Program-made: the position numbers and the translations under genes
Assembly (NCBI GenBank): GCA_023014485.1
Contig: JAJOZX010009427.1
Coordinates: forward strand, 38,501 to 102,500
DNA length: 64,000 bases
Reading direction: 5' to 3'
Origin: Bathynomus jamesi
Taxonomy: Eukaryota > Arthropoda > Malacostraca > Isopoda > Cirolanidae
Shown here: positions 1 to 11,646 of the stretch, piece after piece
Numbering within the stretch: position 1 is the stretch's first letter
Layout: each line of letters opens with the position of its first letter
The notes under the pieces: model-generated
What the model saw: the letters and a program-made list of their open reading frames with translations, nothing else
The model's database searches: none
Told to the model about the DNA's origin: nothing

Positions 1-548
1 AACGTACGTTATTGGAGTGATGACAACCCGCACTGGATAAGTCCCTCAAAGACGCAAGGCGCTGGAAAAGTGATGGTATGGTGCGGGATATGGGGCAACA
101 CAATTGTTGGCCTTTTTTTCATTAACACCAATCTGAATGCCGAAATGTATCTAAACATGCTGCAAGACAGTCATGCCGTCCCTGCTGAACGAGGACGGGG
201 GATTTCCAGCGTACTTTCAGCAAGACGGGGCACCACCCCATTACGGAATCTGTGTGCGCCAGTGGCTGGATCAGCAGTTTCCGGGTTACTGGATTGGCCG
301 CAGTGGTCTCGTGGAGTGGCCTCCGAGGTCTCCAGACCTCATCCCCCTTGATTTTTACTCGTGGGGGCACTTGAAGGCCATGGCGTACCAGGTGAAAAAA
401 ACAAAACACGGACCACCTAAAGGAACGCATTCGTGATGCGTGTGCACGCATAACACCAGACGTATTAACTCGCGTTTGCCATGACTGTGAGGAACGCATC
501 CGTATGTGCATTCAGTGTAATGGTGCCCACATAGAGCATATTTTGTGA
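1..548 (+). pseudogene. DD41D-type Tc1/mariner transposase, C-terminal part, frameshifted
   Basis: The reading frame is open from the window edge (VMVWCGIWG, the strand before the second catalytic Asp), shifts near 170-190, then shows FQQDGAPPHYG and RSPDLIPLDFYSWG. I count 41 residues between the second Asp (QQD) and the last Asp (LDFYSW), the DD41D spacing rather than mariner's 34. A further shift near 400-420 leads into a short cysteine-containing tail that stops at 546-548. The N-terminal helix-turn-helix half lies outside the window. The enzyme would cut and paste its own element at TA sites. The segment is followed by a (TA)n array that probably marks the element end. A related but distinct copy lies at 14.4-15.6 kb. 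Confidence 0.75.
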
Positions 549-611
549 CTTACAAGTGATTGCATAATAAATTGACCATTTTGCCTATGTATGGAAACTT
601 TTGACTCACCC

Positions 612-657
<46 letters not shown>
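612..657. repeat. (GT)n(AT)n microsatellite
   Basis: Short GT run passing into about 18 TA units directly after the 3' end of the DD41D element. Confidence 0.9.
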
Positions 658-996
<339 letters not shown>

Positions 997-1069
997 ATTA
1001 TTTCACGAAAGTAACACGTGAAAAATATTTATGATGAATAAAACACCGAAGGAAAGGAAACACAGAATG

Positions 1070-1109
1070 GTGCTCAAGCGCTTTCATCTAATGACATTCT
1101 CAGGAAAAC
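1070..1109 (-). ncRNA. Hammerhead-ribozyme-like motif, core mutated
   Basis: Minus-strand counterpart of the motif at 5764-5803. The palindromic stem III (AGCGCT) and GAAA box are kept. The core reads CTGAGAA instead of CTGANGA, so an invariant G is replaced, and stem I carries a mismatch. Self-cleavage by this copy is unlikely. Confidence 0.5.
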
Positions 1110-1503
1110 TGAAGTACATAAAGAGTTACAGCCTATATATTGGTTACAGAAAAAAAGAAAAATATATATATATATACAATAAACGGAGAAATAAAAATAA
1201 AAATTAAACATTAAAGGATTGTGAGGGGAGCATACAAATTTGTAAGGAAAAACTACCGATTTTAGCACTTTGCTCAAATCCAACACAAGATCAAATGAAT
1301 TGTTTCCAACCAATGTTATAGTTAATTAAAAAAAAATTAATAAATTGAAAAATAAAAATAAAAATAAAAATAAAACTTATAAGAGGAGCATACAAATTTA
1401 TACTGGAAATCTGGCGAGGTTTTAGCACTCTGCCCTTCTTGTCTAAGTTCAATATATATAAAAATAAATTGAAAAATAAAAGTTATTAGAGTAGCATACA
1501 AGT

Positions 1504-3560
1504 TTACCAAAGGTTTAGCGTTCTACCCTTCTTGTCTAAATCCGTTCTGAAGGAATTCAAAACAACAGGATCGAGTTGAAAAAGACCTTTGCTTATGTTG
1601 AAGTTATTTGTAAGTTGGATAATGGCAGACTCAAGAATATTTCTATTAACAATGTTGCTAGAGTGAAACAAAACTGAAGCATTATTCCAATCAATACAGT
1701 GGGATAACTCTGACAAATGGACTAAAAGGGCACTGGACGACTGTCCCGTTCTAACGGAATATTGATGCTGTTTTATACGCGTGTGCAAATCCTTTCCCGT
1801 CTGACCTATGTAAAAGGAATCACATTGTTTACAACCAATTTTATAGATAATGCCTGAATTATTGGTAGGGCTATTTTTTACTATGATATTTTTCACGATA
1901 TTGTTATATGAAAATACTACATTAATATCCAAAAGTTTAAGTACTGTACATTAGCAATGCCTAAAAAGCCCAAAAAAAATGGAAGTACTCAAATATTCTT
2001 TGACAAAGTACGAGTGTTATTATTCACACGATAGAAAGTTCGTTTTGCCTTGTTGAGACAAGATTCCATAAACGCAGATGGATAACACAGATCACTTCCA
2101 ATACCGTTGATTTATTCCAATTCGGCATCGATGTATTCCGGACTGGCGATCCTAAGGGCGCGGAGAAACATTGAAGAAAAAATGGCTTTCTGAGTGAGGG
2201 TGTCATGTCCCGAGTAAAAGTGTACGTAGGACAAATTGTTTGTTTTTTCTGATAGATACTAAACTTAAAACCTGGGCTTTCCCTATGTACACGCACATCC
2301 AAAAACGGGATTAAGTTGTCTTGTTCCACTTCTAAAGTAAACTTAATGGAGGGGACTTGATCATTTAACTGAAGGAGGAAGTCATCCAGGTCACGATTCA
2401 TGGGCCAGATACACAAAATATCGTCCACGTACCGCAACCATGGGATGCCAACCCCCAGGATTCTCGGAATGTAAGTAATTTCGAAAAACTCCATATAAAT
2501 ATTGGAGAGGAGGGGCGACAAGGGGTTGCCCATGGCCATCCCAAAAACTTGTTGATAATACTCGTTATTGAAAGTGAATTTACAGTCTTTGATGCAAAGC
2601 TTAATAAGTTCCAAAACAATGTGTGCAGGTAGTGGCAGGTCATACTTACTGTATGTAATTCTCGGGAGAGAAAGTCAAGCATATCGTCAATCGGCACTTT
2701 TGTAAACAATGAACAAACGTCAAAACTGATCAATCTATCGTTGGTTTCAGTACTTGCATTATTCAATTTTTCAGTAAGATCCATGGAATTTTTTACATGT
2801 GAATCAGAGATAGTTCCGAGAATAGGGGACAAGACTTTGACAAGCCATTTGGAGAGTTTATAAGTAATAGAGCCCACCGAGCTAATAATAGGGTGCATAG
2901 GGTTGCCAGGTTTGTGGGTTTTAATAAAACCGTAAAGGTAGGGCAGAGAAGGTGAAGTGGACATGAAAAGCGGAATTACGTCCTTATGATCTTTGAGAAT
3001 GCGTTTCAAGCCACTATTAAATGATTTGATGACGTCATCCTGCGGGTTCTTCCTAAGTTTGCTGTATGTGGCGGGGTCCTGGAGAAGCTCGTTCATCTTT
3101 CTGATGTAGTCCACTTTGTCCATAATAACTATGGTGTTAGCCTCGTCTGCTTTAGTAATATGGAGCTCCCCATCTTTTTTTAATTGTGAGAGGCTATTGC
3201 GAAAACGTTTAGAAAAGTTATCTTCGTGACTACTATTCGCCGCACTATAAACAAGGCCTTTAACTATGTTAAACAAAGACCGAAGGAGATTACACTGTTT
3301 TTCAAAACAAGCGAGACTGTAACAAATTTGTAAAGCCGAAGGTTTTTTAACAATAAAAAAGGACATACCATATCCAAGGGCACTTTTTGCATCGTCACTA
3401 ATGTTTTTCGAAGAAAGGTTCAAAACACACTTTGAGCTTGCTTTTTAACTCCACTGACTATATCGAATGAGGCTTTTAATTTTGTGATCCAAAATGTTAC
3501 GAAGTGAAGAAGTTCTCCGACGCAACTCGTTGTAAACTTCATCAAACAAAGGTTGGATCC
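1504..3560 (-). pseudogene. Penelope-like RT plus GIY-YIG endonuclease, family A, broken
   Basis: Encodes the enzyme that copies Penelope RNA into a cut made by its own endonuclease. RT motifs seen in order are SFDVCSLFTKVP, MAMGNPLSPLLSNIYME and RYVDDILCIWP (catalytic YVDD near 2418-2432). The C-terminal GIY-YIG domain shows IIYKIGCKQCDSFYIGQTG. Breaks: a 5-nt insertion near 2645-2650 relative to the plus copy, and a frame change near 2220-2235 in an A-run that the plus copy shares. The 5' part also holds an in-frame stop near 3440. The catalytic residues survive, so decay looks recent. Confidence 0.85.
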
Positions 3561-5351
3561 ACGGTTGGGGAATAACGGTCACGAAATTACGTTTAACATA
3601 GTTGAAGGCCTTGTTTATAGTGCGGTGAATAGTAGTTACGAAGATAACTTTCCTAAACGTTTTCGCAATAGCCTCTCACAATTAAAAAAAGATGGGGAGC
3701 TCCATATTACTAAAGCAGACAAGGCTAACACCATATTTATTATGGACAAAGTGGACTACATCAGAAAGATGAACGAGCTTCTCCAGGACCCCGCCACATA
3801 CAGCAAACTTAGGAAGAACCCGCAGGATGACGTCATCAAATCATTTAATAGTGGCTTGAAACGCATTCTCAAAGATCATAAGGACGTAATTCCGCTTTTC
3901 ATGTCCACTTCACCTTCTCTGCCCTACCTTTACGGTTTTATTAAAACCTACAAACCTGGCAACCCTATGCGCCCTATTATTAGCTCGGTGGGCTCTATTA
4001 CTTATAAACTCTCCAAATGGCTTGTCAAAGTCTTGTCCCCTATTCTCGGAACTATCTCTGATTCACATGTAAAAAATTCCATGGATCTTACTGAAAAATT
4101 GAATAATGCACGTACTGAAACCAACGATAGATTGATCAGTTTTGACGTTTGTTCATTGTTTACAAAAGTGCCGATTGACGATATGCTTGACTCTCTCTTC
4201 CGAGAATTACATAAGTATGACCTGCCACTACCTGTACACATTGTTTTGGAACTTATTAAGCTTTGCATCAAAGACTGTAAATTCACTTTCAATAACGAGT
4301 ATTATCAACAAGTTTTTGGGATAGCCATGGGCAACCCCTTGTCGTCCCTCCTCTCCAATATTTATATGGAATTTTTCGAAATTACTTACATTCCGAGAAT
4401 CCTGGGGGTTGGCATCCCATGGTTGCGGTACGTCGACAATATTTTGTGTATCTGGCCCATGAATCGTGACCTGGATGACTTCCTCCTTCAGTTAAATGAT
4501 CAAGTCCCCTCCATTAAGTTTACTTTAGAAGTGGAACAAGACAACTCAATCCCGTTTTTGGATGTGCGTGTACATAGGGAAAGCCCAGGTTTTAAGTTTA
4601 GAATCTATCGGAAAAAACAAACAATTTGTCCTACGTACACTTTTACTCGGGACATGACACCCTCACTAAGAAGGCCATTTTTTCTTCAATGTTTCTCTGC
4701 GCCCTTAGGATCGCTAGTCCGGAATACATCGATGCCGAATTGGAAAAAATCAACGGTATTGGAAGTGATCTGTGTTATCCATCTGCGTTTATGGAATCTT
4801 GTCTCAACAAGGCAAAACGAACTTTCTATCGTGTGAATAATAACACTCGTACTTTGTCAAAGAATATTTTAGTATTTCCATTTTTTGGGGGCTTTTTAGG
4901 CATTGCTAATGTACTTAAACTTTTGGATATTAATGTAGTATTTTCATATAACAATATCGTGAAAAATATCATAGTAAAAAATAGCCCTACCAATAATTCA
5001 GGCATTATTTATAAAATTGGTTGTAAACAATGTGATTCCTTTTACATAGGTCAGACGGTAAAGGATTTGCACACACGTATAAAACAGCATCAATATTCCG
5101 TTAGAACGGGACAGTCGTCCAGTGCCCTTTTTGTCCATTTGTCAGAGTTATCCCACTGTATTGATTGGAATAATGCTTCAGTTTTGTTTCACTCTAGCAA
5201 CATTGTTAATAGAAATATTCTTGAGTCTGCCATTATCCAACTTACAAATAACTTCAACATAAGCAAAGGTCTTTTTCAACTCGATCCTGTTGTTTTGAAT
5301 TCCTTCAGAACGGATTTAGACAAGAAGGGTAGAACGCTAAACCTTTGGTAA
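3553..5351 (+). pseudogene. Penelope-like RT plus GIY-YIG endonuclease, family A, plus copy
   Basis: Nearly the same protein as the minus copy, but the 5' end is truncated: homology begins at 3592 and the first 39 bases belong to the junction. RT motif A is intact (SFDVCSLFTKVP, about 4139). The catalytic motif C reads RYVDN instead of YVDD (about 4427-4441), which would abolish polymerisation. GIY-YIG residues (YKIGCKQC...YIGQT) lie near 5005-5060. Frame changes near 4615-4635 in a run of six A, the same site as in the minus copy. The final 240 codons stay open to 5351. Confidence 0.85.
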
Positions 5352-5664
5352 ACTTGTATGCTACTCTAATAACTTTTATTTTTCAATTTATTTTTATATG
5401 TATCGAACTTAGACAAGAAGGGCAGAGTGCTAAAACCTGGCCAGATTTCCAGTATAAATTTGTATGCTCCTCTTATAAGTTTTATTTTTATTTTTATTTT
5501 TCAATTTATTAATTTTTTTTAATTAACTATAACATTGGTTGGAAACAATTCATTTGATCTTGTGTTGGATTTGAGCAAAGTGCTAAAATCGGTAATTTTT
5601 CACAAATTTGTATGCCTCTCCCACAATTCCTTTAATGTTTAATTTTTATTTTTATTTCCCGTTT

Positions 5665-5723
<59 letters not shown>

Positions 5724-5838
5724 CTGTAACCTATATATAGGCTGTAACTCTTTATGTACTTCAGTGTTCCTGAGGATGTCATTAGACGAAAGCGCTTGAG
5801 CACCATTCTGTGTTTCCTTTTCGTTCGTGGTTTTATTC

Positions 5839-5840
<2 letters not shown>
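3592..5840 (+). mobile_element. Penelope-like element, family A, plus-strand copy
   Basis: Inverted partner of 1033-3591. Sequence identity begins abruptly at 3592 inside the RT gene and continues through the 3' non-coding region and the hammerhead-like motif to the (TA)n array at 5840. It carries an internal (TA)n stretch near 5668-5720 where the minus copy has a much shorter one. Confidence 0.85.
5764..5803 (+). ncRNA. Hammerhead-ribozyme-like motif with palindromic stem III
   Basis: Core box CTGAGGA (5770-5776), a short stem II (GTC/GAC, 4-nt loop, one extra T before it), GAAA (5788-5791), then self-complementary AGCGCT (5791-5796) followed by T. Downstream GAGCAC (5798-5803) can pair with GTGTTC (5764-5769) over six positions including one G.U, giving stem I. 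A palindromic stem III is the form expected of minimal hammerheads that work as dimers, as reported for Penelope-like elements. Predicted cleavage would be after T5797. Fold and activity are inference. Confidence 0.6.

Positions 5841-5890
<50 letters not shown>
5841..5890. repeat. (TA)n microsatellite
   Basis: About 25 TA units separating the family A Penelope tail from the MITE that starts at 5891. Confidence 0.95.
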
Positions 5891-5894
<4 letters not shown>

Positions 5895-6132
5895 GAAACA
5901 AAAGTCCGTTCTCCTGGGGAAATAAGATATAACAGAATTGAACGAGAAAATAGTTTTAAACTGTACATCACAAACAATACAATCAACTTACCAATTAATC
6001 CAGTACATGCTCAAATTGCATTCCATATAGCCGTTGACACATTTCTAATCGTCTCTGACACATTTCTACTCCTTTTTCTCGTTCAATCCTGTTATATCTT
6101 ATTTACCTATAAAAACGGACTTTTGTTACACC

Positions 6133-6133
<1 letters not shown>
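5891..6133. mobile_element. 243-bp MITE with about 55-bp inverted termini, in (TA)n
   Basis: The left end (GGGTGAAACAAAAGTCCG) and the reverse complement of the right end (CGGTGTAACAAAAGTCCG) match, and the match continues inward for roughly 55 bases (AATAAGATATAACAG, TTGAACGAGAAAA). TA repeats flank both sides, consistent with TA target choice by Tc1/mariner-type transposases. It has no coding capacity, so it would need a transposase in trans. Confidence 0.8.
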
Positions 6134-6166
<33 letters not shown>

Positions 6167-6184
6167 CCTCGCATTTTTGCAAAT

Positions 6185-6357
6185 GCAAAATTTATCCCTC
6201 ACCAGGATTCGAACTCAGACCCTTTAACTTTAAACGCGAGAGCGTTACGGGTTTCCTTCAGGTGATAAAATGTCGCCAGATTGTTATTAAATTTTTCCTG
6301 TTGTAGCAGAATGGTCAACACCCGTATCTCCGAGTCAGAGGGCCCGGGTTCGAAATT
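6185..6357. repeat. tRNA-like (SINE-type) relics, two, opposite strands
   Basis: On the plus strand, TAGCAGAATGG near 6305 fits a Pol III A box and GGGTTCGAAAT near 6345 a decayed B box, the spacing of a tRNA head. On the minus strand, GAGTTCGAATCC near 6206-6217 resembles a B box. No acceptor stem pairing was found, so these are read as SINE or tRNA pseudogene pieces, not tRNA genes. Confidence 0.4.
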
Positions 6358-6376
6358 TTTGTGTATATATACAGTA

Positions 6377-6853
6377 TAATATTTAGGAGAAATCCAATGA
6401 CAAGGAGAAATGTAAATGCCATGAAAAGTCTTCTTTAATGCGCAACGTTTCGAGCAATACGCTCATCTTCAGGCTGTATGATAACAATGTGAAATTAAAA
6501 TCAATAATTGAATGAAAAACAAGACAAAGAAAATTTCTATAACCTATTCATAAAGGCAAATTTGAAGAGACTGAAAAAAGAGGGTTAAATTCTAAGTTAT
6601 ACAGATTTACATATAAAATTAAGAAGCTATATTTAAATACATATAGTAAATGTGAAATTAATACACTGGAAAAATTAACAATAGTACACTGGAATAATGA
6701 AACTAACTAACCTTTCACTGCAATTTCCGAGGCTAAACTGATTTAAGCAGAGGCAAAACGAGAAAACATAAGATAAGATAAGATAAGATAAGATAAGATG
6801 GTGAGGGCGATTGGGGAAGGGGGGATTATAAGGAATTGGGGAAGGAGGAGGGA
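6377..6853 (-). repeat. Penelope family B pseudo-LTR, downstream copy
   Basis: Direct repeat of 9311-9794 (about 480 bp, near-identical by eye). It contains the 3' non-coding region, an (AGATA)n run at about 6772-6799 and a hammerhead-like motif. The partial-tandem duplication producing pseudo-LTRs is the standard Penelope layout. Confidence 0.8.
6435..6480 (-). ncRNA. Hammerhead-like motif, Penelope family B (downstream pLTR)
   Basis: On the minus strand CTGAAGA, then stem II GAGC/GCTC with a 5-nt loop (one extra T before it), GAAA and a self-complementary ACGT followed by T. Core boxes are intact. Stem I shows only two clear pairs next to the core, so it is weaker than the family A motif. 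The same sequence recurs at 9368-9413 and 12021-12066. Confidence 0.5.
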
Positions 6854-9290
6854 TTATAAGAAGTTTAAAGGGACAGCTGATGAGTCAACATTTAGCGTAG
6901 GGGTCAAAGTTTTAATGTAAAGCGATTCCAAAATTCTGAGTGAGTTGGGACAAGTATTACAACCAAGAATTTTAAAATTGTCTAAAGTGACATCAGTTTT
7001 ACATTTTATACTGTGTTCCCGAATACTAGAAACTTCTTTAGTTTTTAAAATTTTACCTGTTCGGCCACTTATTCCCATATGCGAATAAAATCTAGCCCTG
7101 AGAGAGCGAACAGTGCTGCCAATGTAATTCCCAAGGAGACACCTAGGGCAGGTAAATAAATATACAACACCGCTACGCAACGAGTCAGGGGTTCGATCCT
7201 TCGCTGAGAAAAAGCTACCTAAAGACGTTTTATTAATAAATATGATGCGGAAATCAGTATGATAAAAAAATTTCCTTAACAACTTTGTAAATTTAAGCTT
7301 AAATTCCTTATTCAAAGGACCCATTTCAGGTACCAAGAAATATTTTATATCCTTCGGCACTGTAATACAAGGAAGTTGAGGGCTATAAACATTATTTAAG
7401 AAGGATCTAATTAGTTTATCTACATATTGAACAGGAAAACTATTATTGGTAAAGTATGATCTTAGATTATTAAATTCATCATTAAGTAAGGTAAAACTAG
7501 AGGTCAAATTATATCCTCTGAACAGGAGAGTTTTAATACAAGACATCTTATAGTTGAAATCAGTAAAACTAAAAAAATTCATGCCCAAACCAGTGAAAGT
7601 GGGTTTCCTGTAAACTGATGTAGTAATAGAATCACCGTTTTTCGAAATTAAAAGATCTAAAAAGGGAAGGGAGCCATTTTTCTCAGTTTCCATTGTATAC
7701 GTTATATTGGGGTGCAAAGAATTTAGGAAGTTAAAGAATTGTTGCGCTTGTACCGCATTATCAAAGACAGCTATCGAATCATCAACGAAGCGTCGATAGA
7801 AAATTGGCTTGAGATGAGTGGGAGATTGACTAAAAATTACACTTTCTAAATGAGTCATAAAAAAATCAGCTGCTAACGGTCCGACAGGTGATCCCATCCC
7901 TACACCATCAATTTGTTGGTAAACCTTATTGTTGAAAGTAAAATAGCATTGTTTGAAGACCAATTCTAAAAGTTCCTTAAAATGAGACAATGAAAAACCA
8001 TGAAAAATATCAACCGAGCTGAAAACCCTATCTAAAATAATGGCAATAGTTTCAGATACAGGTACATTTGTGAAAAGCGACTTTACATCAAAACTGACAA
8101 AAAACTTTTTTGAATCGAAGTTCTCACCAAGAAGGTCTTTTTGGAATTCAAACGAGTTATTTATAGTGTAAGCATTTTTCGCAAAGGGTGACAGGAGACG
8201 AACAACAAATTTTGCCAATTGAAAGGTGGGTAAGTTATACGAAGCTAAATAGGACGGAGAGGTGTTCCAACTTTATGGATTTTAGGCAAACAGTATAATT
8301 GAGCAAGATTTGCACCAGATGCGAACAACTGAGAGTAAGTATCGTTTTTTATTATCTTTAAGGACTTTAGTCGTGACAGAAATCTATTAACCTGGTCTTC
8401 TAACCTTACAATGACTTTATTGACAGGTTCAAGAATTTGTTTGAATTTAGTAAGATCACTTAGGATTTCATTAGTTTTGTTTATGTAGTCCGATTTATTC
8501 AAAATAACCACTCCGTTACCCTTGTCCGGTCTAGTCACGACAATCTCCTGGTTCTTTGCCAAATTCTTAATACACTGCAAATCACTCTTCCTAAATATGA
8601 AAGATTGAAATTTAAGATTTCTAAGTTTAGAAAAAATTCTTGAGTTAGATTTGCGAACTGACATTTGAAATTATTGAATTCACCCACATGGGGAACATTT
8701 TTCAAGCCATTAAAAAATTTTTCAAAGTAAAGAAAAAACGAAGGCTTATATATTTGGAACAACGGAAGCTTAAATTGCAAACCAAGTGACAGTAAAAACT
8801 TTTCCCGAGGGGAGAGTGTGTAACTAGAAAGATTCGAAATTACCTTATCTGAATTGAAAAAATTTGGTGAATTCATTCCCAAAGCCTTTAACTTACGTTC
8901 ATGTGTTTCCAAGATGGTAGAGTGAAATTTTTCTAATTCACGTTGTACAAGAGAAATTATTAATAAATAGTCCAACAACGAAAAGGTATTTTTAAGAGTA
9001 GTTATATAATGCCCAAGAGACTTATTATGCGAGTCTGAAATTTTGATTTTATAATTAATTTCATTATTTAATAAATATTCCAGGGACGATTGATAAAATT
9101 CAGAGTCATATAGATTGTCACGGTAGAGTTTGAAGTAAACAAATTTCGGGAAAACCCTGCAGGTCCGACACATTTCAAGAAAATAACAGTCCAGTTTTGA
9201 CTTGAGAAACTTTCGTGAAGTCTTCCAAACATGGCGATAAGCCCTAAGGCCATCTTGTCCATACCTTGAGTATATATAATCATGCGGGTT
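6854..9290 (-). pseudogene. Penelope-like RT plus GIY-YIG endonuclease, family B
   Basis: Three overlapping frames give one RT-endonuclease protein. The last 454 codons (8218-6854) are open and include SFDVKSLFTNVP, QIDGVGMGSPVGPLAADFF, RRFVDDSIAVFD (catalytic FVDD at about 7778-7789) and GIY-YIG residues (VVYLFTCPRC, NYIGSTVRSLRARFYSH). Two frameshifts upstream, near 8225-8245 and 8610-8660, separate it from an N-terminal part whose frame starts inside the upstream pseudo-LTR (9356). All catalytic residues are present; only the frame is broken. Confidence 0.85.
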
Positions 9291-9310
9291 GCTTCTACAG
9301 AGCTTCAATT

Positions 9311-9794
9311 TAATATTTAGGAGAAATCCAATGACAAGGAGAAATGTAAATGCCATGAAAAGTCTTCTTTAATGCGCAACGTTTCGAGCAATACGCTCAT
9401 CTTCAGGCTGTATGATAACAATGTGAAATTAAAATCAATAATTGAATGAAAAACAAGACAAAGAAAATTTCTATAACCTATTCATAAAGGCAAATTTTAA
9501 GAGACTGAAAAAAGAGGGTTAAATTCTAAGTTATACAGATTTACATATAAAATTAAGAAGCTATTTTTAAATACATATAGTAAATGTGAAATTAATACAC
9601 TGGAAAAATTAACAATAGTACACTGGAATAATGAAACTAACTAACCTTTCACTGCAATTTCCGAGGCTAAACTGATTTAAGCAGAGGCAAAACGAGAAAA
9701 CATAAGATAAGATAAGATAAGATAAGATAAGATAAGAAAAGATGGTGAGGGTGATTGGGGAAGGGGGGATTATAAGGAATTGGGGAAGGAGGAG
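9311..9794 (-). repeat. Penelope family B pseudo-LTR, upstream copy
   Basis: Near-identical to 6377-6853 in the same orientation. Its (AGATA)-type run (about 9703-9740) is longer, and it ends at the junction with the inverted plus copy (CTTGAAAAATG at 9795). Confidence 0.8.
9368..9413 (-). ncRNA. Hammerhead-like motif, Penelope family B (upstream pLTR)
   Basis: Same core as at 6435-6480: CTGAAGA, GAGC/GCTC stem, GAAA, ACGT. Two hammerheads in the same orientation about 2.93 kb apart flank the body, so an active transcript could in principle be released as a unit. Confidence 0.5.
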
Positions 9795-9796
9795 GC

Positions 9797-11646
9797 TTGA
9801 AAAATGTTCCCCATGTGGGTGAATTCAATAATTTCAAATGTCAGTTCGCAAATCTAACTCAAGAATTTTTTCATAAACTTAGAAATCTTAAATTTCAATC
9901 TTTCATATTTAGGAAGAGTGATTTGCAGTGTATTAAGAATTTGGCAAAGAACCAGGAGATTGTCGTGACTAGACCGGACAAGGGTAACGGAGTGGTTATT
10001 TTGAATAAATCGGACTACATAAACAAAACTAATGAAATCCTAAGTGATCTTACTAAATTCAAACAAATTCTTGAACCTGTCAATAAAGTCATTGTAAGGT
10101 TAGAAGACCAGGTTAATAGATTTCTGTCACGACTAAAGTCCTTAAAGATAATAAAAACGATACTTACTCTCAGTTGTTCGCATCTGGTGCAAATCTTGCT
10201 CAATTATACTGTTTGCCTAAAATCCATAAAGTTGGAACACCTCTCCGTCCTATTTTAGCTTCGTATAACTTACCCACCTTTCAATTGGAAAATTTGTTGT
10301 TCGTCTCCTGTCACCCTTTGCGAAAAATGCTTACACTATAAATAACTCGTTTGAATTCCAAAAAGACCTTCTTGGTGAGAACTTCGATTCAAAAAAGTTT
10401 TTTGTCAGTTTTGATGTAAAGTCGCTTTTCACAAATGTACCTGTATCTGAAACTATTGCCATTATTTTAGATAGGGTTTTCAGCTCGGTTGATATTTTTC
10501 ATGGTTTTTCATTGTCTCATTTTAAGGAACTTTTAGAATTGGTCTTCAAACAATGCTATTTTACTTTCAACAATAAGGTTTACCAACAAATTGATGGTGT
10601 AGGGATGGGATCACCTGTCGGACCGTTAGCAGCTGATTTTTTATGACTCATTTAGAAAGTGTAATTTTTAGTCAATCTCCCACTCATCTCAAGCCAATTT
10701 TCTATCGACGCTTCGTTGATGATTCGATAGCTGTCTTTGATAATGCGGTACAAGCGCAACAATTCTTTAACTTCCTAAATTCTTTGCACCCCAATATAAC
10801 GTATACAATGGAAACTGAGAAAAATGGCTCCCTCCCTTTTTAGATCTTTTAATTTCGAAAAACGGTGATTCTATTACTACATCAGTTTACAGGAAACCCA
10901 CTTTCACTGGTTTGGGCATGAATTTTTTTAGTTTTACTGATTTCAACTATAAGATGTCTTGTATTAAAACTCTCCTGTTCAGAGGATATAATTTGACCTC
11001 TAGTTTTACCTTACTTAATGATGAATTTAATAATCTAAGATCATACTTTACCAATAATAGTTTTCCTGTTCAATATGTAGATAAACTAATTAGATCCTTC
11101 TTAAATAATGTTTATAGCCCTCAACTTCCTTGTATTACAGTGCCGAAGGATATAAAATATTTCTTGGTACCTGAAATGGGTCCTTTGAATAAGGAATTTA
11201 AGCTTAAATTTACAAAGTTGTTAAGGAAATTTTTTTATCATACTGATTTCCGCATCATATTTATTAATAAAACGTCTTTAGGTAGCTTTTTCTCAGCGAA
11301 GGATCGAACCCCTGACTCGTTGCGTAGCGGTGTTGTATATTTATTTACCTGCCCTAGGTGTCTCCTTGGGAATTACATTGGCAGCACTGTTCGCTCTCTC
11401 AGGGCTAGATTTTATTCGCATATGGGAATAAGTGGCCGAACAGGTAAAATTTTAAAAACTAAAGAAGTTTCTAGTATTCGGGAACACAGTATAAAATGTA
11501 AAACTGATGTCACTTTAGACAATTTTAAAATTCTTGGTTGTAATACTTGTCCCAACTCACTCAGAATTTTGGAATCGCTTTACATTAAAACTTTGACCCC
11601 TACGCTAAATGTTGACTCATCAGCTGTCCCTTTAAACTTCTTATAA
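9797..11646 (+). pseudogene. Penelope family B RT plus GIY-YIG, inverted copy, frameshifted
   Basis: Collinear with the minus copy and very similar. Frame breaks occur near 10160-10165, around 10250-10300, at 10640 (one T fewer in a T-run) and near 10842 (CCCTCCCTTTTTAG, a one-base loss that creates a stop). FVDD is intact near 10710-10725 and the GIY-YIG part is open from 10912 to the stop at 11646. The C-terminus (SSAVPLNFL) is the same as in the minus copy. Confidence 0.8.

Larger units (their letters stand above)
1033..3591 (-). mobile_element. Penelope-like element, family A, minus-strand copy
   Basis: A retroelement unit read on the minus strand, from about 3591 (5') to about 1033 (3'). 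It contains reverse transcriptase then GIY-YIG endonuclease coding, followed by a non-coding AT-rich 3' region with a hammerhead-like motif. It is near-identical, inverted, to 3592-5840, so the pair forms a long head-to-head inverted repeat with almost no spacer. This copy extends farther 5' than its partner. Head-to-head partial units are a known habit of Penelope elements. Confidence 0.85.
6377..9794 (-). mobile_element. Penelope-like element, family B, unit with pseudo-LTRs
   Basis: Minus-strand element: upstream pseudo-LTR 9794-9311, body about 9310-6854, downstream pseudo-LTR 6853-6377. The protein is unlike family A at most positions but has the same RT and GIY-YIG order. It abuts an inverted plus copy at 9795, giving the inverted repeat-pLTR-body-pLTR organisation described for Penelope. 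Confidence 0.85.
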
